This document shows positions 1 to 7,537 of a DNA stretch of 43,072 nucleotides, in pieces. The DNA is taken from positions 1 to 43,072 of the forward strand of contig NZ_ALJF01000025.1 in the NCBI RefSeq assembly GCF_000300855.1. Direction: 5' to 3'. Numbering within the stretch: position 1 is the first letter of the stretch; every line of letters starts with the position of its first letter. The DNA is from Agrobacterium albertimagni AOL15 (GTDB taxonomy: Bacteria > Pseudomonadota > Alphaproteobacteria > Rhizobiales > Rhizobiaceae). The notes under the pieces were generated by a model that searched no databases, was not told the origin of the DNA, and was given only the letters and a program-made list of their open reading frames with translations. The position numbers were made by a program, and so were the translations under genes.

Positions 1-21
1 AGGATCAAACTCTCAAGTTGA
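1..21 (-). rRNA. rrs: 16S ribosomal RNA, 5' end only (cut by window edge)
   Basis: Read on the minus strand, bases 21 to 1 give the conserved start of rhizobial 16S rRNA (TCAACTTGAG followed by AGTTTGATCCT, the universal 27F primer region). Only the first 21 bases are inside the window; the gene continues to the left. The promoter and leader lie to the right of it, so this is the head of an rrn operon reading leftwards. Confidence 0.88.
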
Positions 22-361
22 GAATTCAATCGTGACTAATCACTTTATGTTCTGAATCGACGAGAACTCACTCGATTGAAAACGCATCACTGCGCTACCA
101 ATCTGGTGTTCTCATATCAAAACGTGACCGTCATCTTGTCTTCTAAGACAAAGTGTCTCCACTTCATCTACGCAAGACCGCCGCCCACGTTTCTCTTTCT
201 TCCATCTTCAATTGTCAAAAAACAGACGGACCAAAACCCGTCGAAAATCCATCACCGCCCAACCCTCAAGTCGGGCAACAAAACCAGCATCGCAGCCAAT
301 TTCAAGAGATTTTCAAGAACGAAGGACTTCGTCGCTAGCAGCGCCGCCGCCCTCGTCAGTG
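22..361 (-). other. rrn operon leader (precursor 16S 5' region)
   Basis: About 340 bases between the predicted transcription start (near 361) and the 16S 5' end. The stretch has many stops and no coding look. In rRNA operons this leader carries antitermination signals and pairs with the 16S 3' flank to make the RNase III stem; the partner strand is outside the window, so pairing cannot be checked here. The ORF-like stretches that cover it are treated as spurious. Confidence 0.7.
211..222 (-). promoter_or_regulatory. boxA-like rrn antitermination site
   Basis: On the minus strand this reads TTTTTTGACAAT and runs on into TGAAG, close to the bacterial rrn boxA pattern (GCTCTTTAACAA). It lies inside the rRNA leader, about 140 to 150 bases after the predicted start, where the NusB/NusE antitermination complex is expected to load. 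The match is partial and the assignment rests mainly on position. Confidence 0.45.
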
Positions 362-367
362 AGCGGA

Positions 368-396
368 TGTATAGATTCGCTTCTCCGAGCAGTCAA
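368..396 (-). promoter_or_regulatory. rrn promoter (sigma-70 type)
   Basis: On the minus strand the -35 TTGACT (396-391) and the -10 TATACA (373-368) are separated by exactly 17 bases. Upstream of the -35, two copies of GATTTTCTC (minus strand; 408-416 and 418-426) lie 10 bases apart, so they are on the same helical face in an AT-rich stretch, as expected of an UP element. Expected start of transcription is near 361. This is the best-looking promoter in the window. Confidence 0.8.
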
Positions 397-747
397 CAGG
401 CTTCTTCGAGAAAATCTGAGAAAATCGACAAGCAGTTGAAATTGCAAGATTTTTCAAACACCGCATATCTGACAGCCCACGGACCCCAGCGTTTGACGCC
501 CCTTTTGCCTCAAAATACCGTCCAATCCCCGCCCCTGGCACCTCTCTCTGACCGCGCCATGTCCCCTCGCATAGGTGCATGCCCTCGTGTGCGCGTGCGC
601 GTGCCGCGCAATTTCCATATTTGCCTGATCTTAAGGCGGTCGTCCGCCGCGATTTGACGGGTCGGGCCAAAACATGAGACATGAAGACGTGATCCAGTCG
701 AAGAACCGGCCAGGGCCCTGCCCTTACGCCACAGACCAGAAGACGGC
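397..747. other. spacer between rrn promoter and rgsM-like gene
   Basis: About 350 bases between divergent transcription units. The left part is AT-rich and probably belongs to the rrn UP region. The middle has an 18-base strictly alternating pyrimidine/purine run (586-603, mostly CG and TG steps). The right part presumably carries the promoter of the peptidase gene at 748, but I could not pick a convincing -35/-10 pair. No gene is supported here. Confidence 0.5.
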
Positions 748-2691
748 ATGACGACAGACCGCGACCTGATGCGCTCGCTTGGTGGTGAGCCTCCGATCCT
801 GGCCGACGGTCTTCGTGCGCCCGATCGCCGGGAGATCTCCCTGCGCTGGCTGTCCGGCACCTTCCTCACCGGCATCACCTCCTGCATTCTGATGGGCGTC
901 GCCTTGTTTGCCGCACTCGACGGCCGCCAGCAGCTCGCCATCCCGGCCGAAGCCTTTGCCGTCGTGCCGCCCGATCTCGGCGACGGTTCCGCCGAGGAAA
1001 CCATGCGTGGCGACAGGATCTTCGCCCCCAAAATCGCAGCTCGCCCGGTCGACAAGGCCATTCTCGACGTGCCCACCGTCTTCAAGGACGGTGAGCGCGA
1101 GGTGGTCCGCAAGCTGCCCTTCGCCCATGTGAAGATGGTTCTTGCCGCCGACTATGCCAATCAGGAGCGCTATCCGCGTTTCGACCCGCTGGCGATCTTC
1201 GCCACCGACGACACGCCCCCGGCGGTCGCCAATCGCACCGGCTCGCTTTATGGTTCGGATGTCGAATCCGAGGTCATTCTGAAGTCGAGCCCCTTTCCGA
1301 CGGTTCCGAACAAGCCGCTGGCCGGCGAAATGACCTTTGACGAGGTCGAAGAGAATGTCCGCTCGAACGGCTCCGTGCTGACCGACGGCAATGCCCAGGT
1401 CGCGGCCCTCTACTATATCGACCCGCGTCGCTTCGATGCCGAGGAAACGGGGCTCGATCTCTCCGTTGGCATGGCCGCGCGCATCGTTGAAGAAAACATG
1501 AGCGTCGCCGAACCGGAGATCATCACGCCGATGACCCCGGAATATGCCGACGACATCCTGCCGGTCCGACGGCCGCAATCCGTGGCCGCTCTGATGCAGG
1601 CAGCCGGCTACCCTGAGTCCAAGGCCGAGGATGTCGGCAAGGCATTGGCGCCTTTCATGAAGGGCGACGAGCTCGTCGAGGGCGACGTGATCCGCGTCGG
1701 GCTCTTGCAGCGTGGTGAAGAGGTCCGCCTCGTGCGCTTTTCCCTCTACCATCGGGCCGATCATATCGTGACGATGGCCGTCAATGACGTCGGCCGTCTC
1801 GTCGAGGGTGCGGAACCGCCGGAACTCGACGCCGTGGCGGGTGCGTTCGAGACCTCCCAGCCGGCGCTGATGTCCGGCCGCGATCTGCCCCGCGTCTATG
1901 ACGGCATCTACCGCGCCGCCCTATCCTACGGGATGAACCAGGATCTGACGGCCCAGGTCATCCGGCTTCTCGCTGCCAATGTCGATTTCCAGGCACAGTT
2001 GAAGCCGACCGACATGCTCGAAGCCATCTTCTCCGTCACCGACGATGAAGGTCGCGCGACCGAGGACAGCGATCTCCTCTATGTGCGCGCCCGCTTCGGC
2101 GACTCGATCACTCAGTTCTACCGCTTTCAGGATCCCGAAGACGGATCGATCGACTATTTCGATGAAAACGGCAAATCGATCCGCCAGTTCCTGCTGAGAA
2201 ACCCCGTGCCGAATGGCCGCTTCACCTCGGGATTTGGCATGCGCCGGCATCCGATCCTCGGTTACTCGCGCATGCATACCGGCGTCGACTGGGCAGCCCC
2301 GCGCGGCACGCCGATCATTTCCGCCGGCAATGGCGTCGTCGAGAAAGCCGGCTGGGCCTCCGGCTACGGCAACCAGACGCTGATCCGCCATGCCAATGGT
2401 TATGTCACCTCCTACAATCACCAGAGCGGCATCGCCAAGGGCATCGTGCCCGGCGCCAAGGTCAACCAGGGCCAGGTGATCGGCTTCGTCGGCTCGACCG
2501 GCGCCTCGACCGGCTCGCACCTGCATTATGAGCTGATCGTCAACGGTACGAAGGTCGATGCGATGAAAGTTCGCCTGCCCGGTGGCAAGGCGCTCGAGGG
2601 TCCGGCACTTGCCGCCTTCCAGCAGGAGCGCCAGCGCATCGACACCCTGCTGCAGAGTGGTGGACGCCCGGCCCAGGTCGCAAGCCGCTGA
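748..2691 (+). CDS. rgsM: membrane-anchored M23 (LytM) peptidase, RgsM-like
   Basis: A 647-residue envelope protein. Residues 1-34 look cytoplasmic, about 35-57 form one membrane span, and the rest is periplasmic. The C-terminal part (about 490-605) is a LytM/M23 zinc peptidase domain with the expected ligands visible: a first His in HPILGY, HTGVD (His and Asp, about 510) and the HxH motif as HLH (about 591). The site therefore looks intact. M23 enzymes cut peptidoglycan cross-bridges. The position beside clpB, prmC, prfA, ptsP and lysC agrees with my memory of the Sinorhizobium meliloti order, where this gene is RgsM, a cell-wall-binding factor of unipolar growth. The long middle region (60-480) has no motif I recognise. 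The ATG at 748 is used; upstream ATGs are out of frame and the ribosome-binding site is weak. Family certain, symbol inferred from synteny. Confidence 0.82.
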   Translation: MTTDRDLMRSLGGEPPILADGLRAPDRREISLRWLSGTFLTGITSCILMGVALFAALDGRQQLAIPAEAFAVVPPDLGDGSAEETMRGDRIFAPKIAARPVDKAILDVPTVFKDGEREVVRKLPFAHVKMVLAADYANQERYPRFDPLAIFATDDTPPAVANRTGSLYGSDVESEVILKSSPFPTVPNKPLAGEMTFDEVEENVRSNGSVLTDGNAQVAALYYIDPRRFDAEETGLDLSVGMAARIVEENMSVAEPEIITPMTPEYADDILPVRRPQSVAALMQAAGYPESKAEDVGKALAPFMKGDELVEGDVIRVGLLQRGEEVRLVRFSLYHRADHIVTMAVNDVGRLVEGAEPPELDAVAGAFETSQPALMSGRDLPRVYDGIYRAALSYGMNQDLTAQVIRLLAANVDFQAQLKPTDMLEAIFSVTDDEGRATEDSDLLYVRARFGDSITQFYRFQDPEDGSIDYFDENGKSIRQFLLRNPVPNGRFTSGFGMRRHPILGYSRMHTGVDWAAPRGTPIISAGNGVVEKAGWASGYGNQTLIRHANGYVTSYNHQSGIAKGIVPGAKVNQGQVIGFVGSTGASTGSHLHYELIVNGTKVDAMKVRLPGGKALEGPALAAFQQERQRIDTLLQSGGRPAQVASR

Positions 2692-2718
2692 ACTGAACCA
2701 TCGACCCCTCGGACAAAC

Positions 2719-2757
2719 GAAAAACGGCGGCCCGCAAGGACCGCCGTTTTTGTTTTT
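2719..2757. terminator. bidirectional terminator between rgsM-like gene and clpB
   Basis: A perfect 10-bp stem (AAAACGGCGG at 2721-2730 with CCGCCGTTTT at 2741-2750) around a 10-base loop, followed on the plus strand by a T-rich run. The A-run on its left gives T's on the minus strand as well, so it can serve both convergent genes; clpB ends at 2779. Confidence 0.8.
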
Positions 2758-2778
2758 GGACTGACGACGCAGTTGGGC

Positions 2779-5382
2779 TCAGGCCGCAGCGCTGACCGAT
2801 GCCTTGGGCGAGATCAACAACCGGTCGCTGCCCGCCTCGATCGTCACATCGGATCCATCGAGCACCTGACCCGATAGGATCTGCTCCGCGAGCGGATCCT
2901 GCAGGTATTTCTGGATCACCCGCTTCAGCGGACGGGCACCATAAACCGGGTCGTAACCCTTGTCGGCGAGCCAGGCGCGGGCGTCCGGGGCGAGATCCAG
3001 GCGGATCTTGCGCTCCGACAGCAGCGACAAAAGCCGCTTCATCTGGATATCGACGATCGCGCCCATCTCCGTCCGGCGCAGCCGGTGGAAGAGGATGATC
3101 TCATCGACACGGTTGAGGAATTCCGGTCGGAACGAGGCCTTGACCACGTCCATCACCTGCTCACGAACCTGGTCGACATCCTGATCCTCCCCGAGGCTGG
3201 TCAGATAATCGGCCCCGAGGTTCGAGGTCATGATGATGATCGTGTTCTTGAAGTCGACCGTCCGGCCCTGCCCGTCCGTCAGACGCCCATCGTCGAGCAC
3301 CTGAAGGAGAACGTTGAAGACGTCAGGATGCGCCTTCTCGATTTCGTCGAACAGCACGACCTGGTAGGGCTTGCGCCGCACCGCTTCCGTCAGCGCCCCG
3401 CCTTCCTCGTAACCGACATAGCCCGGAGGCGCCCCGATCAGCCGGGCGACCGAGTGCTTCTCCATGTATTCCGACATGTCGAGGCGAACCATGGCCGTCT
3501 CGTCATCGAACAGGAAACGCGCGAGCGACTTGGTGAGCTCGGTCTTGCCGACGCCCGTAGGTCCGAGGAAGATGAACGAGCCGATCGGCCGGTTCGGATC
3601 CTGCAGACCGGCACGCGCACGGCGCACCGCACGCGACACGGCTTGCACCGCATCACCCTGACCAACGACCGATTTCGCCAGGTCGTCTTCCATTCGAAGC
3701 AGCTTGTCGCGCTCGCCTTCCAGCATCTTGTCAACCGGGATGCCGGTCCAGCGTGAGACGACATGGGCAATCCCGTCGGGATTGACCACCTCCTGCACCA
3801 TGTTGCCGGCGGCCGAGCCATCCTGCGCTTCGGCATCCACCAGCTCCTTTTCGAGCTTCGGGATCACGCCATAGGCGAGTTCGCCGGCGCGCTGGAATTC
3901 ACCCTGACGCTGCGCGATCGCAAGCTCGTTGCGGGCTTCGTCGAGCTGACGCTTGAGGTCTGCGGCAAGGCCAAGCTTCTGCTTTTCCGCCTGCCAGCGG
4001 GCTGTCAGTGCATCCGCCTCTTCCTCGAGCGAGGTGAGCTCGGTTTCGAGACGCGCGAGCCGGTCGGCGGAGGCCGCATCGGTTTCCTTCTTCAGCGCTT
4101 CGCGCTCGATCTTCAGCTGAATGATGCGGCGATCGAGTTCATCGAGCTCCTCGGGCTTGGAATCCACCTGCATCCGGAGCCGCGAGGCGGCCTCGTCCAT
4201 CAGGTCGATCGCCTTGTCCGGCAGGAAGCGGTCGGTGATGTAGCGGTTCGAAAGCGTCGCAGCAGCAACCAGAGCGGAATCGGAGATCCGCACCTTATGG
4301 TGCTGTTCATACTTTTCCTTCAGGCCGCGCAGGATCGAGATCGTATCCTCGACCGTCGGTTCCTCAACCATAACCGGCTGGAAGCGCCGGGCGAGCGCCG
4401 GGTCCTTTTCGACATGCTTGCGGTATTCGTCGAGCGTAGTCGCCCCGACGCAGTGGAGTTCACCGCGGGCAAGCGCCGGCTTCAGGAGGTTGGAAGCATC
4501 CATGGCGCCATCGGCCTTGCCGGCACCAACAAGCGTATGCATCTCGTCGATGAACAGGATGATCTCGCCGTTTTCGGCCTGCACCTCGTTGAGCACCGCC
4601 TTCAGCCGCTCCTCGAATTCACCGCGATATTTGGCACCGGCAATCAGGGCACCCATGTCGAGTGCCATCAGTTTCTTCTCTTTCAAGCTTTCCGGCACAT
4701 CGCCATTGATGATGCGCAGCGCCAGGCCCTCGGCGATCGCCGTCTTGCCAACCCCGGGTTCACCGATCAGAACGGGATTGTTCTTCGTGCGACGCGACAG
4801 AACCTGGATCGTGCGGCGGATCTCGTCATCGCGCCCGATGACGGGATCGAGCCGACCTTCACGGGCCTCCTCGGTCAGGTCACGCGCATATTTCTTCAGA
4901 GCATCGAAGCCCGCTTCGGCATTCGCACCATCGGCGGTCCGGCCTTTGCGGATCTCGTTGATCACCTGGTTAAGGGCGCCGGCCGTCACTCCGCCCTTCT
5001 TCAGCGACGCTGAGGTCGAAGCAGAGGATTCAATCGCCAAAGCCAGCAGCAGGCGTTCGACGGTGACGAAGCTGTCGCCAGCCTTCTTGGCCGCGTCTTC
5101 GGCGGTCGAAAACACCTTGGCGAGCGGCTGTGCGAGATAAACCTGACCATTGCCGCCGGACACCTTCGGCAGCTTGGCAAGAGCGGCATCATTGGCGATG
5201 CGTACCGCCTTCGGATCGCCACCCGCACGGCTGATCAACGAGGAGGCCATCCCCTGCTCGTCGTCGAGCAGAACCTTCAACACATGTTCGGGTGTGAATT
5301 GCTGGTGCCCTTCCGACAGGGCATAGGTCTGCGCCGATTGCAGAAAACCGCGCACGCGTTCGGAATATTTCTCGATATTCAT
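2779..5382 (-). CDS. clpB: ClpB disaggregase (AAA+ chaperone)
   Basis: An 867-residue Hsp100 ATPase that works with DnaK/DnaJ/GrpE to pull apart protein aggregates in the cytoplasm. Visible in order: N-terminal Clp repeats (about 1-145), first AAA+ domain with Walker A GEPGVGKT (about 205) and Walker B ILFIDEMHT, a long coiled-coil middle domain (about 400-530), second AAA+ domain with GPTGVGKT (about 610) and VVLFDEIEKAHPD, and the C-terminal D2-small domain. The length is typical. An upstream GTG (5388) is in frame, but the ATG at 5382 has GGAGAG five bases ahead and gives the usual MNIEKYSERV start, so I chose it. A heat-shock-like promoter lies about 110 bases upstream and the gene looks monocistronic. 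Confidence 0.97.
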   Translation of the reverse strand: MNIEKYSERVRGFLQSAQTYALSEGHQQFTPEHVLKVLLDDEQGMASSLISRAGGDPKAVRIANDAALAKLPKVSGGNGQVYLAQPLAKVFSTAEDAAKKAGDSFVTVERLLLALAIESSASTSASLKKGGVTAGALNQVINEIRKGRTADGANAEAGFDALKKYARDLTEEAREGRLDPVIGRDDEIRRTIQVLSRRTKNNPVLIGEPGVGKTAIAEGLALRIINGDVPESLKEKKLMALDMGALIAGAKYRGEFEERLKAVLNEVQAENGEIILFIDEMHTLVGAGKADGAMDASNLLKPALARGELHCVGATTLDEYRKHVEKDPALARRFQPVMVEEPTVEDTISILRGLKEKYEQHHKVRISDSALVAAATLSNRYITDRFLPDKAIDLMDEAASRLRMQVDSKPEELDELDRRIIQLKIEREALKKETDAASADRLARLETELTSLEEEADALTARWQAEKQKLGLAADLKRQLDEARNELAIAQRQGEFQRAGELAYGVIPKLEKELVDAEAQDGSAAGNMVQEVVNPDGIAHVVSRWTGIPVDKMLEGERDKLLRMEDDLAKSVVGQGDAVQAVSRAVRRARAGLQDPNRPIGSFIFLGPTGVGKTELTKSLARFLFDDETAMVRLDMSEYMEKHSVARLIGAPPGYVGYEEGGALTEAVRRKPYQVVLFDEIEKAHPDVFNVLLQVLDDGRLTDGQGRTVDFKNTIIIMTSNLGADYLTSLGEDQDVDQVREQVMDVVKASFRPEFLNRVDEIILFHRLRRTEMGAIVDIQMKRLLSLLSERKIRLDLAPDARAWLADKGYDPVYGARPLKRVIQKYLQDPLAEQILSGQVLDGSDVTIEAGSDRLLISPKASVSAAA

Positions 5383-5491
5383 CGTCACTCTCCGTTTCCC
5401 CGCCCTGCCCGCATTCGGCGCAGGTCGGATGTTGTGGATGAGGCCCCCGAAAGCGGCGGACCCCGGAGCGGAAACCGCTCCCTTGACCGAG

Positions 5492-5520
5492 ATATGGGAG
5501 CGGGATTTTGCCCTTTAAAG
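5492..5520 (-). promoter_or_regulatory. candidate RpoH (sigma-32) promoter of clpB
   Basis: On the minus strand CTTTAAA (5520-5514) is followed after 15 bases by CCCATAT (5498-5492). This resembles alphaproteobacterial RpoH promoters (CTTGA, 17-18 bases, CNATNT), with a single G-to-T change in the -35 CTTG. clpB is a standard RpoH target, which supports the reading. The site lies about 110 bases before the clpB ATG and after the terminator of the upstream gene. Confidence 0.55.
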
Positions 5521-5533
5521 AGGCAGATAAACG

Positions 5534-5562
5534 AAAAACTCCGGGCCTGGGCCCGGAGTTTT
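5534..5562 (-). terminator. intrinsic terminator of the DUF4167 gene
   Basis: A 13-bp perfect inverted repeat (5535-5547 with 5550-5562) with only two bases between the arms, so the effective loop is larger; on the minus strand it ends in TTTTT. It lies 27 bases after the stop of the DUF4167 gene and separates it from the clpB promoter. Confidence 0.85.
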
Positions 5563-5589
5563 GCAATCGTCAAGTCGAGCTCGAAAAGC

Positions 5590-6330
5590 TCATTCCGAAG
5601 TGGCTTCGGCAAGAGCGGGCGCTTCGCCGCCTTCGCCATTTCCACCTTCGCCACCTTCATCACCGGCAGCGCTGCGGCGCGGCTGACGACGCGGACGGTT
5701 GCCGGCATTGCGACGGCGCGGCTGGCGCTCGGCCCCGGCATCCGCCTGGCTTTCGGCAGCAGCGGCTGCCGCTTCAGCTGGCATCTCTTCGATGACCGGC
5801 TGCGGACCCGTACCGGCAATCTCTGCCTGCGGCTGCGGCTGAGCCTGCGGCTCACGCGGCTCGCGCTGGCGGCGCTCATGCTGCGGACGGTTCTGCTGCT
5901 GCGGCTGCGGGGCCGGCTGCTGCGAACGTTCGCTGGCCTGGCCGACATTGTCGTCCGAACCGTCGAAGTCCTCGCCATCGCGCTCGTTATAGTCCTGGCG
6001 ATCGTCGCCGCCCTCGCGGTCGTCGCGCTGGAAGCGTTCCTGCATCTGCGACTGAGCGGCCGCGATGATGCGGTTGTAGTGCTCGGCATGCTGCAGATAG
6101 TTTTCCGCCATGACGCGGTCGCCGGCGCTCTGGGCGTCGCGTGCGAGTGCGCCATATTTCTCGGCAATGTGCTGGGCGGTGCCGCGGATCTTCACATCGG
6201 GGCCGGAGCTGTCATAGGTCCGGGTCAGCGGGTTCTGGCCCTTGCGGTTGAAATTGTTTCCACCGCCGCCGCCACCGCCGCCATTGTTGTTACGCCCCCG
6301 ACCACGCTTATTCTGCTGTCCTGGCCTCAT
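5590..6330 (-). CDS. DUF4167 domain protein, RG-rich, probably RNA-associated
   Basis: A 246-residue protein of a family found mainly in Rhizobiales; its function is not known to me. Layout: a short basic/glycine N-terminus with RGRG and a run of eight glycines (residues 1-33), the conserved DUF4167 core (about 34-105, containing YDSSGPDVKIRG and a helical AEKYGALARDAQSAGDRVMAENYLQHAEHYNRI-type segment), then a long low-complexity tail rich in Gln, Arg, Glu and Pro with an RRR-containing basic patch near the end. Such RG/RR tails are typical of disordered nucleic-acid-binding proteins; that role is inference. The ATG at 6330 has AGGTGA seven bases upstream. It lies downstream of prmC with a 331-base gap and has its own strong terminator. 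Confidence 0.85.
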   Translation of the reverse strand: MRPGQQNKRGRGRNNNGGGGGGGGNNFNRKGQNPLTRTYDSSGPDVKIRGTAQHIAEKYGALARDAQSAGDRVMAENYLQHAEHYNRIIAAAQSQMQERFQRDDREGGDDRQDYNERDGEDFDGSDDNVGQASERSQQPAPQPQQQNRPQHERRQREPREPQAQPQPQAEIAGTGPQPVIEEMPAEAAAAAAESQADAGAERQPRRRNAGNRPRRQPRRSAAGDEGGEGGNGEGGEAPALAEATSE

Positions 6331-6661
6331 AGATGATTCACCTGAATGTCTTTGTTGTGCTGATAAAGGGCAACGTCATTGGCTCTGGTTGAACCGGACC
6401 AAGTCTCCACGCGCCGCCGACAGACCGCGCTCTCGCCTTGCTCGCCGCTGGTGAAAGTCGAGTTTACTGAGTTACGCAACAGTCCTGTCGTGCTTCGCTG
6501 AGTTCGACAGCGAACCTTTTTCGAAGCCGGCCCAGTCGCGAACGAATCTTCGTTCTTTCCCCGCCGCCCGTTGCGTGCCCGCAAACTATTACGCTTCATC
6601 CGGAAAACCAAGCCTTTTTCTATGTTTCCCGTAATTATCCTTAGCAGCCGCAGCAAAAGCG
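6331..6661 (-). other. 331-base region upstream of the DUF4167 gene
   Basis: No supported gene. On the minus strand it should hold the promoter and a long leader for the DUF4167 gene. A clear hairpin (TTCGCTG, 7-base loop, CAGCGAA; 6494-6514) lies in the middle; on the plus strand it is followed by a short T-run, but no plus-strand gene precedes it. I could not fix a convincing -35/-10. A minus-strand ORF of about 110 codons crosses it, but its composition and lack of a domain make it doubtful. Confidence 0.4.
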
Positions 6662-7537
6662 CTAATCAAGCCGCTTCGCAAACACCAGGACACGGTCGTT
6701 ATCACCATAGTCGCGGCGCTCTTCGACAAGGGAAAAACCTGCCAGTTCAAATATTTGCGCAACATCACGACGCTGGTCGAAACCGATCTCCAGACCGATA
6801 AGCCCTTGGTCTTCGAGGTGGCTTGCCGCCCCCTCGGCAATCGCTCGGTAGGCGTCGAGCCCATCCGGACCACCATCCAGCGCTGCCATCGGATCGAACT
6901 TGGTCACTTCCGGTTCCAGTCCCTTGACCACATCGCTGCGGATATAGGGGGGATTGGAAACGATGATGTCGAAGCGTTCGGTTGTCTTGTCGAACCAGGA
7001 ACCTGCCCGCGTGGCAAAACGTGACGCCAGCCCGTTGCGCTCGGCATTCTCAGCCGCTGTCTTCAAGGCATCTTCGGAGATATCGATCCCCACGGCCTCG
7101 GCCTCGGGACATTCGTGAAGCAGCGCAAGCGCGATCGCTCCGGTTCCCGTTCCAAGATCGACAAGTCTCGGCTTGCGACCTTGCGCAACCATAGACCTGA
7201 GATGTGGCAGGATCACGTCAACCAGGATTTCCGTATCCGGTCGGGTTTCGAGCGTCCCGGCCGACAGCCCGAGATCGAGCCCGTAGAATTCACGCCGGCC
7301 GAGGATACGATGGACCGGTTCGCGAGCGAGCCGCCGAAGCACGCCCGCCTCCACCCGTGCCACGCCTTCCTGCGAAACCGGCTTCTCACCCTCGAGCAAC
7401 AGGGACGTGGGGCTAAGCTCGAGAAGGCCACAGACGAGCACCCGCGCATCACCAGCAGCATCGGCCAATCCAGCCGCCTCGAAGCGCCGCCGCGCCTCGA
7501 CGATCAGAGACTTAGCCGAGGGCGCCGCGTCCATCAT
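6662..7537 (-). CDS. prmC: release factor glutamine methyltransferase PrmC (HemK)
   Basis: A 291-residue SAM-dependent enzyme that N5-methylates the Gln of the GGQ motif in release factors RF1 and RF2, increasing termination efficiency. The N-terminal helical domain (about 1-85) is followed by a Rossmann methyltransferase domain with motif I DLGTGTGAIAL (about 126) and the catalytic NPPY (about 195), which binds the target glutamine. The length is normal. Its ATG overlaps the stop of prfA as ATGA, so enzyme and substrate are translationally coupled. Confidence 0.97.
   Translation of the reverse strand: MMDAAPSAKSLIVEARRRFEAAGLADAAGDARVLVCGLLELSPTSLLLEGEKPVSQEGVARVEAGVLRRLAREPVHRILGRREFYGLDLGLSAGTLETRPDTEILVDVILPHLRSMVAQGRKPRLVDLGTGTGAIALALLHECPEAEAVGIDISEDALKTAAENAERNGLASRFATRAGSWFDKTTERFDIIVSNPPYIRSDVVKGLEPEVTKFDPMAALDGGPDGLDAYRAIAEGAASHLEDQGLIGLEIGFDQRRDVAQIFELAGFSLVEERRDYGDNDRVLVFAKRLD

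Noticed and set aside
76..657. 193-codon ORF across the rrn leader and promoter
   Set aside because: It covers the rRNA leader and a strong opposite-strand promoter, has no domain and no ribosome-binding site, and its composition is not like the coding genes nearby.
6327..6656. 110-codon minus-strand ORF upstream of the DUF4167 gene
   Set aside because: Basic, patternless sequence, no domain, and it ends inside the DUF4167 start. The region reads better as promoter and leader.
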